Assembly: GCF_018390735.1 (NCBI RefSeq)
Contig: NZ_JAHBCL010000040.1
Span: 1-34,696 of the forward strand
Direction of reading: 5' to 3'
DNA length: 34,696 nt
Source: Fusibacter paucivorans
Lineage (GTDB): Bacteria; Bacillota; Clostridia; Peptostreptococcales; Acidaminobacteraceae
Shown here: one piece after another, positions 23,324-33,026 of the stretch
Position numbering within the stretch: position 1 is the first letter of the stretch
Layout of the letters: each line of letters opens with the position of its first letter
Translations under genes and position numbers: made by a program
The notes under the pieces: generated by a model
What the model was told of the DNA's origin: nothing
Seen by the model: the letters and a program-made list of their open reading frames with translations, nothing else
Databases searched by the model: none

Positions 23324-24136
23324 CTACTCTTTCGCAGCTGTGTAGCCATATTGTTCGAAAATCTGCATCGCCTCGTCTGACTTTAAATATGAGATAAATT
23401 GATTGGCGGCATCAACATTCTTTGAACTGGAGACGACGGCTACCGGATAAGTAATCGGCGTGTGGGTATCTGCTTCTGCTGTGGCGACTACCTTAACATC
23501 CTCCGTCAGCTTGGCTTCTGTCAAGTAGACGATCCCGGCATCTGCATTACCCGTCTGTACCCAAGTCAGCACTTCTCTGACGTCTTTGGCATAGACGATG
23601 TCGGGTTCGATTGCATCGAAAATACCGACGCTTTTTAAGGTTTCAACACCATATTTACCGGCGGGAACACTTTCCGGTTCACCAACGGCAATTTTAATAT
23701 CATCCAGTGATGGAAGGTCTTCAAACGTCTCTATAGGCAGTGTTGCCGAAGCGGGAACCACGAGTACAATTTGGTTGGCCAGCAAATTGCTGACCGTCTC
23801 TGCAAGAACCAGTGATTCATCATTGAGCAAATTCATATCTTTAACGCCCGCCGGCATATAGATGTCGGCATCGGCGCCTTGTTCAATCTGCTGACGCATG
23901 GAGCCGGAACTTCCAAAATTCATGCTGATTGCTGTATCTGGATTTGCAGCTTGGTAGGCATCGACAACAGACGGCAGGCATTCTGATAAACTCTTTGCAG
24001 CAGAAATTGTCATCGTAATAGTGGGCTCTTTTTGGGTTGTTTCAGATGATGTTGTCTGACAACCACTGAAAGTGATTAAGACCGTGACGAGAAAAAGACA
24101 TATACTGTATATTTTGCGAGTATGTATTGTTTTCAT
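23324..24136 (-). CDS. modA: Molybdate-binding lipoprotein ModA
   Basis: A 270-residue extracytoplasmic substrate-binding protein. The N-terminal signal peptide ends in the lipobox FSGC, so Cys26 is the probable lipid-anchored first residue. ModA features follow: TMTISAAKSLSECLPSVVDAY, INFGSSGSMRQQIEQGADADIYMPAG, and later VVPASATLP and GNADAGIVYLTEA. The Ser residues in these segments bind the oxyanion. A GGGGAGGGG site precedes the ATG. It is the first gene of modABC and probably of a longer transcript including the activator gene. The match to the sigma-54 consensus 46 bases upstream of the start is unusual, since mod operons are normally controlled by ModE from a sigma-70 promoter. Confidence 0.95.
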   Translation of the reverse strand: MKTIHTRKIYSICLFLVTVLITFSGCQTTSSETTQKEPTITMTISAAKSLSECLPSVVDAYQAANPDTAISMNFGSSGSMRQQIEQGADADIYMPAGVKDMNLLNDESLVLAETVSNLLANQIVLVVPASATLPIETFEDLPSLDDIKIAVGEPESVPAGKYGVETLKSVGIFDAIEPDIVYAKDVREVLTWVQTGNADAGIVYLTEAKLTEDVKVVATAEADTHTPITYPVAVVSSSKNVDAANQFISYLKSDEAMQIFEQYGYTAAKE

Positions 24137-24181
24137 AAAATTCCCCTCCCCAAATAATATTGTTCATCCTTCATTATTTAT

Positions 24182-24197
24182 TGCAATATATGTGCCA
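24182..24197 (-). promoter_or_regulatory. Sigma-54 promoter of modABC
   Basis: The minus strand reads TGGCACATATATTGCA, with every conserved position of the sigma-54 consensus and the exact GG-to-GC spacing. Transcription would start near 24171, about 35 nt before the modA ATG. Confidence 0.9.
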
Positions 24198-24250
24198 ACT
24201 GTGAAATGAGTGTCACCTATTGTGATTTAGGGAATATTAAATGGAATGAG

Positions 24251-24300
24251 GTGTTACTGCTGTGTTACCCGAGTGTAACCCGGTAACATTAAGGTAACAC
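24251..24300. promoter_or_regulatory. Cluster of five GTGTTACC/GGTAACAC half-sites, putative activator binding site
   Basis: Half-sites are GTGTTACT (24251), GTGTTACC (24262), GTGTAACC (24273), GGTAACAT (24282) and GGTAACAC (24293), mostly 11 bases apart and so on one face of the helix. The central pair forms GTGTTACC-N12-GGTAACAT, the same dyad and spacing as the element at 19409-19436. It lies 55-120 bp upstream of the modA sigma-54-type promoter. It is also upstream of the divergent gdhA, which it could in principle affect. The remainder of the 24137-24531 gap shows no gene. Confidence 0.82.
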
Positions 24301-24501
24301 TTTTGGACGTATTTGGCAAGCATTATCCATTGTGTGGGCATATCCTTCATTGTCATAAGGCGTTCTCCTATAAATGGCAACTTCCATACTGTATTGCAAG
24401 GTCTTCTGAAGCATTTAACAAGGCCTTCTAAAGCATATAAAATGTTTTTAAGTTTCGGTCTTCGGGTATAGTAATGATATTCTATTTACCATTACAGATA
24501 G

Positions 24502-25869
<1,368 letters not shown>

Positions 25870-25936
25870 AAATCCAAATTTAAATATAAACTAGCTGCAA
25901 AAGCTGACAGATAAAACTTAAGAGGAAGCTTAAAAG

Positions 25937-25979
25937 AGCCCTAAAATTGAACTGATCCATCAATTTTAGGGCTTTCTTT
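25937..25979. terminator. Bidirectional terminator between gdhA and the chemotaxis gene
   Basis: AGCCCTAAAATTGA (25937-25950) and TCAATTTTAGGGCT (25960-25973) form a perfect 14-bp stem with a 9-base loop. TTCTTT follows on the plus strand and CTTTT on the minus strand. It separates two convergent genes. Confidence 0.93.
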
Positions 25980-26009
25980 AAGGAATATGTAACAATATCA
26001 ATGCTTATT

Positions 26010-27050
26010 TTATGATTCATCATAAAGCATTTTTAGCTGATTGAGATAATTTAATATTCTCAAGTAGTAATCTGATTTTGTCTGAACGCTTGCTATTAAT
26101 TTGTCGAGTTCCGCGTTCTCACTGTTGGACTTATTGATAACATTCTTTAGTGCAACGGTTATATCGCTAACTTGGGAAAGATTTTCTTCTTGCGACTGTT
26201 GAACGTATTTCATTTGATTGTGGACTTCTTCTTCGGCCTTAAAGATATTATCAAATAATACATCTGTTTTTTTGATAGCGACTGTCACATCCTTAACGAC
26301 GTTACTGCTGTCTGTTGACTTTTCACCAAGAATTCTTATGGTATCTGTCATTCGATCTAGGGCGCCTATGATATCATTGGCATTTTTATGTGTTTCATCC
26401 GAAAGCTTTTTTATTTCATTGGCAACAACTGAAAAACCCTTACCGGATTCCCCTGCTCTTGCGGCTTCAATAGAAGCATTAAGGGACAATAGATTGGTTT
26501 GTTTCGCAATGCCTGTAATGACACTGGCGAAGTTGGCGATGTCGCTGTATTGTGATTCAAGGTGCTGAAAATTGTCAAAAAATTGATGGAATACTTCTGA
26601 GACGCTTTGCATTTGAACAACAACTTCTCGGATACTCGTTTTAGCGAGATCAATTTCCTGTGATGATTTTTCAAGTTTATTATAGACTTCATCGGCATAT
26701 TGCTTTGTTTGCGTCGTATTATGTGAAAAATGGTTGAGGTGTTCCCCTACCTCTTCAATTTGTTTTGTTGTATATTCGACACCTTCAAGAATTTGACTCA
26801 GGCCAAATGTGATGATACTTTCCTGTGAGAGCAGTGCATCAAAGTCAATTGAAATTTGTTTGGAAAGTGCTGTCGTTTCATCAAAATAACAGTGCATGAC
26901 ATCAGGGTCGAGGACGCATTTTCGAAGATTATTGATGGTGTCCACAATCGCGCCTTTTGGAAGATTTTCGTAGTTTGTCATAATTTGTGTCTCTGTAGTC
27001 GTTTTCTTTTCATTTGTTTTATTTGCCTTTTTGCTCATTGTCTTTAACAT
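26010..27050 (-). CDS. Soluble methyl-accepting chemotaxis-type transducer
   Basis: A 346-residue cytoplasmic chemoreceptor signalling protein. No transmembrane segment is present. The N-terminal ~80 residues are a short, Lys/Thr-rich lead and a helical region. A long coiled coil follows, with the signalling tip at about residues 185-225 ([41 protein letters not shown]), which docks CheA/CheW. It has no sensor domain of its own. The ATG at 27048-27050 is preceded by TAAGGAGA, in which the TAA is the stop of the upstream FIST gene, so translation is coupled. The likely arrangement is that the FIST protein senses the ligand and this protein passes the signal on. Confidence 0.9.
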   Translation of the reverse strand: MLKTMSKKANKTNEKKTTTETQIMTNYENLPKGAIVDTINNLRKCVLDPDVMHCYFDETTALSKQISIDFDALLSQESIITFGLSQILEGVEYTTKQIEEVGEHLNHFSHNTTQTKQYADEVYNKLEKSSQEIDLAKTSIREVVVQMQSVSEVFHQFFDNFQHLESQYSDIANFASVITGIAKQTNLLSLNASIEAARAGESGKGFSVVANEIKKLSDETHKNANDIIGALDRMTDTIRILGEKSTDSSNVVKDVTVAIKKTDVLFDNIFKAEEEVHNQMKYVQQSQEENLSQVSDITVALKNVINKSNSENAELDKLIASVQTKSDYYLRILNYLNQLKMLYDES

Positions 27051-27060
27051 AGGAATCTCC

Positions 27061-28092
27061 TTATTCAACCGCTAACATAACCATTGTTTGGTTAACATGA
27101 TGGGTATAGAACTGCTCACCGTAGCTAATAAAACCAGTCGTATTCGGACATGTATTAAGCACCGTTGCATCAAATTTTTCCCAAGTGCCGTCTTGTTGAA
27201 ATTTGAGACTTCTCAATATGCAGTTAATGACGTATAGAAAACTTGGCCTAAAGTTTAATGTATCGAGTGTATTTTCTAGTTTATCAACTGGATTGACCGG
27301 TTTCAGCAGATAGACAAATGTGTTTGGCATCATTTGACAATAAAAGGTAATTGATTTATCGCCATTGATCTTCATTGGTGAAGCAATTAAGACTTCGTCT
27401 TCATATATTTTGCCAAGAGGGTTATTCATAAAGTGGTCTGCCAGTTGTGATTCAGGAATGCTCAACGCTTTTGCATAAGCTGTTGCAGCCGGTTCACCAT
27501 TGATTGTTTTAACCGTTCGGCCGATTGGATCAGCTGACGTGATAAGTAATTTATCACCGTAAGGAACATAGATATTTTCTTTAAGAAGCTGTGTGCGCTT
27601 ATGCATATCAAAGAAAATAGCGACATGTTTGACGCGTTTTTTGCCAATATAGATAGCTGTTTCTTTAAACAAGAGATCATCGCCAGCGCTGCCGCCAATG
27701 ATTTTAAAGGACTTGTCAATAAAAAAGAGTGTAGAAATAACACTTTCTTCAAGGCCGGATAAACCATCGAGTAGCAATAGCATAAAGGCATTTTTATTGT
27801 TTTTAACCTTTTGATAAGCCGTTTCAAGGTTCTGCTTGCTCTTTATTGGCGGGGTAACGATTTCTACGATTTCAGCAACGGCTTTATCAAATGAAAAACC
27901 TGTGATGCTCCCATTTTTATAGCCATTTGCAGAGTATTCACCAGAAGTGGAACAGAGTACGACATCGGAAGTCAGTTTTTCTGACATTTTATGTATAAGA
28001 GAAATTGGAACGTGTAAGACATACCCCTCGTTGGGATAATTCTCAATATGTGATATAGCCTCTTCTACAGTAGAAAATAACAGTGATTTCAT
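27061..28092 (-). CDS. FIST domain sensor protein
   Basis: A 343-residue protein with FIST_N (about residues 25-200) and FIST_C (about 210-330) domains, an input module found with chemotaxis and two-component proteins and proposed to bind small ligands such as amino acids. Visible family features are [64 protein letters not shown] and the C-terminal [23 protein letters not shown]. The ATG at 28090-28092 follows AGGAGG; a start 9 codons upstream lacks one. It has no signal peptide or membrane segment and so acts in the cytoplasm. It forms a tight two-gene operon with the transducer. Confidence 0.9.
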   Translation of the reverse strand: MKSLLFSTVEEAISHIENYPNEGYVLHVPISLIHKMSEKLTSDVVLCSTSGEYSANGYKNGSITGFSFDKAVAEIVEIVTPPIKSKQNLETAYQKVKNNKNAFMLLLLDGLSGLEESVISTLFFIDKSFKIIGGSAGDDLLFKETAIYIGKKRVKHVAIFFDMHKRTQLLKENIYVPYGDKLLITSADPIGRTVKTINGEPAATAYAKALSIPESQLADHFMNNPLGKIYEDEVLIASPMKINGDKSITFYCQMMPNTFVYLLKPVNPVDKLENTLDTLNFRPSFLYVINCILRSLKFQQDGTWEKFDATVLNTCPNTTGFISYGEQFYTHHVNQTMVMLAVE

Positions 28093-28224
28093 TTGAAGCC
28101 TCCTAAGATTGATTTTCATGAATAAATGAAATATTGTGATTGTTTTTACAACTGTAGTGTGATAAGTATATGATTTTGTGATGTAATTATCCCTTTTTTA
28201 CCCTGACCATACTTGATTAAACAT

Positions 28225-28263
28225 AAGCAAAACCCCTAAGTTCGCAATAAGAACAAAGGGGTT
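28225..28263 (-). terminator. Probable terminator of the malic enzyme gene
   Basis: On the minus strand AACCCC and GGGGTT close a stem with an inner GTTC/GAAC pairing, followed by TTGCTTATG. The U-tract is interrupted, so strength is moderate. It lies beyond the tandem repeat, about 160 bases past the malic enzyme stop. Confidence 0.6.
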
Positions 28264-28285
28264 GGTTATTCAAAATAGTATTGAC

Positions 28286-28393
28286 AAGTCTATCAATAAG
28301 TCTAAAAACAAGTCTAAAAACAAACCTATAAATAAACCTATAGGTAAAGCTATAAACAAACCTATAGGTAAAGCTATAAACAAACCTATAATT
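28286..28393. repeat. Nine-copy 12-nt tandem repeat
   Basis: Nine exact-length 12-base units run without a break: AAGTCTATCAAT, AAGTCTAAAAAC (twice), AAACCTATAAAT, AAACCTATAGGT, AAAGCTATAAAC, AAACCTATAGGT, AAAGCTATAAAC, AAACCTATAATT. The fifth to eighth units are two perfect copies of a 24-base dimer. The array sits in the 3' untranslated part of the malic enzyme transcript, before its terminator. There are no spacers, and stops occur in several frames, so it is neither a CRISPR array nor coding. The rest of the 28093-28419 gap shows no gene. Confidence 0.88.
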
Positions 28394-28419
28394 TATAATT
28401 AAAGCCTGTAAATCAAAAT

Positions 28420-29592
28420 TTATAATTTGGAAACACCTGATTTAACGGCAGCGTCGTAAACAGCTTTTGCAACAGCTTTTCCAATTTCTTTGTTGAGTGC
28501 ATAAGGTATAATATTTTCTTCACTCAGTTCTGCCTCTGGAATGAGATTAGCAATGGCATAAACCGCTGCAACTTTCATTGCTTCATTAATATCACTCGCA
28601 CGTGCATCTAATGCCCCTCTGAAAATACCTGGGAAAGCTAATACGTTATTGATTTGATTAGGAAAGTCACTACGACCAGTCCCAACAATTCTCGCGCCTG
28701 CTTTCAGTGCTAAGTCAGGCATGATTTCTGGATCTGGGTTTGCCATGGCAAATACAATGGCATCATCAGCCATAGATTTTACCATCGTTTGTGAAACAAC
28801 ATTTTTTGCAGAGACACCAATAAACACATCGGCCCCCTTTAAAGCATCTGATAAATCGCCTTTGATAAGTTGTTGGTTCGTAAGTTTAGCGATTTCATCT
28901 TGTACCCAGTTGTTTTGTGGTACATCACTTGATAATATCCCCGCTCTGTCACATGATAAAATATTTTTGGCACCCATATCTAGGAGCATACGTGCAATTG
29001 CATTACCTGCTGACCCAGCACCGTTAATGACGATGTTTATTGTATCAATTTTTTTCCCGACGATTTTAAGTGCATTAATAAGTGCTGCACAGACGACGAT
29101 AGCTGTCCCGTGTTGGTCATCGTGGAATACTGGAATGTCCAGACATTCTTTTAGTTTGCGTTCGATTTCAACACATCGAGGTGATGCAATATCTTCAAGA
29201 TTGATACCGCCAAATACAGGTGCCATTAGTCTGACAGTTTCTACAATTTGGTCAACATCTTGAGTAGAGAGACAAATCGGAAAAGCATCAACATTGGCGA
29301 AACCTTTAAATAGGATTGATTTCCCTTCCATTACTGGAATGGCAGCTTCTGCCCCAATGTTTCCAAGACCTAAAACAGCAGAGCCATCAGAGACAACCGC
29401 AACTAGATTCCCCTTTGCGGTGTATTTGTAGACATCTTCAATATTTTCCGCGATTTTGCGGCATGGTTCAGCAACACCGGGTGTATAGGCTGTTGAGAGA
29501 TCATCTCTAGTTTCAAGTGCAAACTTACTTGTTACTTCAATCTTACCTCTGTACTTTTCATGTAATTCTAAAGCTTTTTCATTATAATTCAT
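28420..29592 (-). CDS. NAD(P)-dependent malic enzyme
   Basis: A 390-residue short-form malic enzyme converting malate to pyruvate and CO2. Catalytic and metal-binding segments are STAYTPGVAEPCRKIA (Tyr near residue 36), GLGNIGAEAAIPVMEGKSILFKGFANVDAFPI (catalytic Lys near 90), and FHDDQHGTAIVVCAALINAL (metal Asp residues near 155). The Rossmann domain starts VINGAGSAGNAIARMLLDMG near 188, and AMANPDPEI follows near 285. The ribosome-binding site is AGGAG, 7 bases from the ATG. It appears monocistronic. Coenzyme choice is not clear, although clostridial enzymes of this size are usually NAD-linked. Confidence 0.95.
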   Translation of the reverse strand: MNYNEKALELHEKYRGKIEVTSKFALETRDDLSTAYTPGVAEPCRKIAENIEDVYKYTAKGNLVAVVSDGSAVLGLGNIGAEAAIPVMEGKSILFKGFANVDAFPICLSTQDVDQIVETVRLMAPVFGGINLEDIASPRCVEIERKLKECLDIPVFHDDQHGTAIVVCAALINALKIVGKKIDTINIVINGAGSAGNAIARMLLDMGAKNILSCDRAGILSSDVPQNNWVQDEIAKLTNQQLIKGDLSDALKGADVFIGVSAKNVVSQTMVKSMADDAIVFAMANPDPEIMPDLALKAGARIVGTGRSDFPNQINNVLAFPGIFRGALDARASDINEAMKVAAVYAIANLIPEAELSEENIIPYALNKEIGKAVAKAVYDAAVKSGVSKL

Positions 29593-29727
29593 TTTTGTCT
29601 CCTACGGTTTTATTTCAAAGCTAGAAGTCTTTGAGCAGTTTATAAACGTCATTTCAAATTATGATTACTTTGATTTAGAGATTCATAAATAATCTTTTAT
29701 CGACATATAAGATATCGACCTGAACCG

Positions 29728-31011
29728 CTATCCTATTGCAATGAGCTGCTGTTCATAAAGGGTGTTCACTGCTTTCGTGACGCCAAACTTGGCGTGTGCA
29801 TAGGTCAACCCACCTTGGAAATAGACAATATACGGCGGCCTAATCGGCGCGTCTGCACTGAGTTCAATGGAAGAACCCTGTACAAAGGCACCCGCTGCCA
29901 TAATAACATCATCTTGATAGCCCGGCATTGCCCATGGTTCCGGTGAAACAAATGAATCTACCGGCGAAGCGGCTTGAATGCCCTTGCAGAATGCGATGAC
30001 ACTTTCTGCATTTCCGAGTTCGATCGCTTGGATAATGTCACTTCTAGAATCCGTAGGATTAGGATTTACTGAATAACCCAAACGTGAAAATACAGCGGCA
30101 CATAAAATCGCACCTTTTATCGCGCCTGCGACAACAGTCGGCGCCATAAACAGACCTTGTAAAATAGGTCTGGTCTGTCCAAAAGTAAGACCGCACTCCT
30201 TACCGATTCCCGGTGTTGTCATGCGTGCGGCAACTTGATCAATTAAGTTTGACTTACCGACGATGTAACCGCCGCTGAGTGCAAGACCGCCGCCGGGATT
30301 TTTAATGAGACTGCCGGCCATGAGATCTGCACCGACATCGGTTGGCTCCAGCGGTTCTAAGAATTCACCATAGCAATTGTCGACCATGACGATTGTAGAT
30401 GGTGCAACCGTGCGCACATCGCGGATAACGGTTTCAATATCTTTGATGGTGACGCTCTTGCGCCAAGCGTAACCTGCGGATCTCTGGATATAGACCATTT
30501 TGGTATTCGGCGTCAGTGCTTTTATAATCTTTTCTGTATCAAAAGCACCATCCGCTTTTAATGAGACTTCGTCGTATGTGACACCGATATCCATCAGCGA
30601 CAAACCCTCTGACGGCGATAGGCCGATGACCTTCTCAAGCGTGTCGTACGGCTTGCCTGTAATGGCGAGCATGCGGTCACCAGGTCTCAGCACACCTTGA
30701 AGCGCTAAGCTCAATGCATGCGTACCCGAAACGATGATTGGCCTAACGATGGCATCCTCTGTTTGAAAGATGGTACTGTAAATTTTTTCGACGGTTTCTC
30801 TGCCGACATCATCATACCCGTAACCGGTATGCCAGTTAAAGTGAATATCGGAGAGCTTGTGTTCCTGCATGGCTTTCAATACTTTAAGCTGATTGATTTC
30901 GGCAATGGAATCAATGGCTTCAAATTGGCTGACAACGGATTTTTCTGCTTCGCCGATCAGCGAACGCACTTCGGGTTTAATCATAAATTGACTGTATATT
31001 TCTGTACTCAA
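29728..31011 (-). CDS. YnbB-like PLP enzyme (methionine gamma-lyase / aluminium-resistance family)
   Basis: A 427-residue fold-type I PLP enzyme. Recognisable segments are HFNWHTGYGYDDVGRETVEKIY near residue 58, RPIIVSGTHALSLALQGVLRPGD near 90, VDNCYGEFLEPLEPTDVGADLMAGSLIKNPGGGLALSGGYIVG (PLP Lys in SLIKNPGGG, near 237) and QGSSIELSADAPIRPPY at the end. Firmicute members are annotated as methionine gamma-lyase family or aluminium-resistance proteins; the physiological substrate is poorly defined. The start is a TTG (31009-31011) with GGAGG 5 bases upstream, since no ATG fits that site. In Bacillus the homologue lies beside glutamine synthetase genes; that context is absent here. Confidence 0.9.
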   Translation of the reverse strand: MSTEIYSQFMIKPEVRSLIGEAEKSVVSQFEAIDSIAEINQLKVLKAMQEHKLSDIHFNWHTGYGYDDVGRETVEKIYSTIFQTEDAIVRPIIVSGTHALSLALQGVLRPGDRMLAITGKPYDTLEKVIGLSPSEGLSLMDIGVTYDEVSLKADGAFDTEKIIKALTPNTKMVYIQRSAGYAWRKSVTIKDIETVIRDVRTVAPSTIVMVDNCYGEFLEPLEPTDVGADLMAGSLIKNPGGGLALSGGYIVGKSNLIDQVAARMTTPGIGKECGLTFGQTRPILQGLFMAPTVVAGAIKGAILCAAVFSRLGYSVNPNPTDSRSDIIQAIELGNAESVIAFCKGIQAASPVDSFVSPEPWAMPGYQDDVIMAAGAFVQGSSIELSADAPIRPPYIVYFQGGLTYAHAKFGVTKAVNTLYEQQLIAIG

Positions 31012-31144
31012 TGGTGCCTCCTGTTATTGGAGAAAACTGCATCATTCGAATTTAAATCCTCTCCCTATAATATGCGTTTTTTCGCAAGATGAGAACTTAA
31101 CATATTGCTGGAAAGGATCAGCTTAAGGCGACTATGCAATTTCC

Positions 31145-32770
31145 TTATTTGATCATTTGAATGGCATCAATGAGCTTGGGAATAATTTGTTTTTTGCGTG
31201 AAACGCAATCTTCAATGTATGTTCCCTGTTCAACCGGCTTAGAAAAAGTCAGTGCCATCAGATTTTCGTGCTTTGATTCATAGAGCATGTAAGAACCTTC
31301 GTTAATAATATCTGTAATCACCATTAGCGTTGCATAGTGATCACGGTGATGATGTGTTTCGCTGATCAGCGTGAGGTAAGCATCCTTCTGCTTGAAAATT
31401 TCTTCAACATCTAATGTAAAAACTTGTGAAACGCCTAGTTTATAGCCGTCTTGCACAAATTCTTTAAAGTCGTTAAAAAAGACTTCTTTAATGGTCTTCC
31501 CTTTGACGGATGTTCCCGTTTTGAACATTTCCATGGCGAATTGCTGTGGGTTGACGTTAACGATTTTGCTTAAGTCTGCAACAGCTGTTTCGTCCATCGG
31601 CGTAGTCGTTGGTGATTTTAGGAGCAGTGTATCGGAAATGATACCCGAAAGCATAAGGCCGGCGATGGATTCTGGAATGGCTGTTTCATGCTCCTGAAAC
31701 ATTTGATAAATAATCGTATTGGTACTGCCGACAGGCAAATTTCGAAAAGCAATTGGCAAATGCGTGGAAATATCGCCGATTTTATGGTGATCAATTACCT
31801 CGATTACATTTGCTTCATGGAGGCCTTCTGCTGATTGACCATGTTCATTGTGATCGACGACAATAACATTTTTTTTGCCTGGATTTAGCAGATGACGTCT
31901 GCTGATAATGCCGACATACTTCCCATCAGAATCGACAACTGGAAATTTTGAGTGCTTTGAAGTCTGGATGAGTTCTTTAACATTCTCAAGATACTCGTCT
32001 TCTTTAAATCGGATCAGTTTCTGATGTTCCATGATGGAACCAAGCGTGTTCGTTTGGCTGATAATACGAGAGGTATAATAAGTGTCAAATGGTGTTGAAA
32101 GCATATTGACACCTGTAACAGCCGCTTTTTCAACGAGTTTATCCGGAACTTTCATATCACCGGTTATGATGATGAGCTGAGCCTTTGAAGCAATTGCATA
32201 ATCAATGACATCATAGCGATCACCGGTGATAATAATAGAGTGTTTGTCAAAGATATCTTCACGGATAATAGTTGTGTCGTGGAATGCTGTGATTAAAATA
32301 TGGCCATTAATTTCAGGATGCCCATAATTGAGTACCGTTCCATTAAGATTGCGTTGGACATTTTCAAAGGATGTATCAAGTTTATAAAAATCGCCGTTTA
32401 TGGTGTTCATGGCGATATCTTTCATGGTCATGATGCCCAAGAGGTTTTGAGTAGCATCCACTACCGGAAGTGTTCGAATACGATGGCTGTTCATATGGTG
32501 GTAGGCAGTCAGAATGGATTCGTCCGGTGTTAAAGGATCAACCCGATCAAGGTTTAAATCCTTCAATTGGATTTTGACATTATCAAGACAGTCCGGTGCC
32601 GGAACATTAAAACGATTGAGTACAAAGGCCGTTTCCTTCGAAATTTCGCCTAAGACATACGGTGTGGCATCCATCCCCAATGTACTTTTTAGATAAGCCA
32701 GCGCGATGGCAGAGGTGACGCTGTCCGTATCAGGATTACGATGACCGAAGATCATCACTTTTTCATTCAT
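31145..32770 (-). CDS. ppaC: Manganese-dependent inorganic pyrophosphatase with CBS and DRTGG regulatory domains
   Basis: A 541-residue family II pyrophosphatase that hydrolyses PPi to drive biosynthesis. The DHH-family N-terminus is split: GHRNPDTDSVTSAIA (residues 9-23) holds the first metal ligands. An inserted regulatory block follows, with CBS (about 70-125), DRTGG (about 130-240) and CBS (about 245-305). The DHH core then resumes with VVDHNEHGQS and VIDHHKIGDIS (about 309-340), and the C-terminal DHHA2 domain ends with SETHHHRDHYATLMVITD. Plain family II enzymes are about 310 residues, so the extra ~230 residues are the regulatory insert, which in clostridial homologues binds adenine nucleotides. 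It is divergent from the HD-GYP gene. All metal ligands appear present. Confidence 0.95.
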   Translation of the reverse strand: MNEKVMIFGHRNPDTDSVTSAIALAYLKSTLGMDATPYVLGEISKETAFVLNRFNVPAPDCLDNVKIQLKDLNLDRVDPLTPDESILTAYHHMNSHRIRTLPVVDATQNLLGIMTMKDIAMNTINGDFYKLDTSFENVQRNLNGTVLNYGHPEINGHILITAFHDTTIIREDIFDKHSIIITGDRYDVIDYAIASKAQLIIITGDMKVPDKLVEKAAVTGVNMLSTPFDTYYTSRIISQTNTLGSIMEHQKLIRFKEDEYLENVKELIQTSKHSKFPVVDSDGKYVGIISRRHLLNPGKKNVIVVDHNEHGQSAEGLHEANVIEVIDHHKIGDISTHLPIAFRNLPVGSTNTIIYQMFQEHETAIPESIAGLMLSGIISDTLLLKSPTTTPMDETAVADLSKIVNVNPQQFAMEMFKTGTSVKGKTIKEVFFNDFKEFVQDGYKLGVSQVFTLDVEEIFKQKDAYLTLISETHHHRDHYATLMVITDIINEGSYMLYESKHENLMALTFSKPVEQGTYIEDCVSRKKQIIPKLIDAIQMIK

Positions 32771-32990
32771 AGTGGTTTACCCTTCCTTTTGATAGCGCTA
32801 TTGGTCATCCTTCAATTGGATATGCTCTATTATAACATAGTGTCTGTGCTGAAAAACCTAAAATATTATGCGAATGGCATCATTTATAGAAATGGTATAA
32901 TAACCTTGAAGTGATTCTTTGCAACGAATTGATGAAGTTTTTGAATTTTTAATGAAAATTAAATAGGAAATGAAAAAACACGTGCTATAA

Positions 32991-33012
32991 TATTGTGAAT
33001 AAATACACAATA
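32991..33012. promoter_or_regulatory. Inverted repeat beside the -10 of the HD-GYP gene
   Basis: TATTGTG (32991-32997) and CACAATA (33006-33012) flank 8 bases and lie directly after a TATAAT (32985-32990) and before the AGGAGG-type ribosome-binding site. The position suits a repressor operator or a 5' mRNA hairpin. No clear -35 is visible 17 bp upstream of the TATAAT. Confidence 0.45.
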
Positions 33013-33026
33013 TCTTTGGAGGAAAA

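Noticed and set aside
28286-28393. Possible CRISPR array
   Set aside because: The units are 12 bases and directly abutting, with no spacers and no cas genes.
28721-29263. 180-codon plus-strand frame opposite the malic enzyme gene
   Set aside because: Antisense shadow; Ser/Thr/Ile-rich composition mirrors the malic enzyme codons, and there is no start signal.
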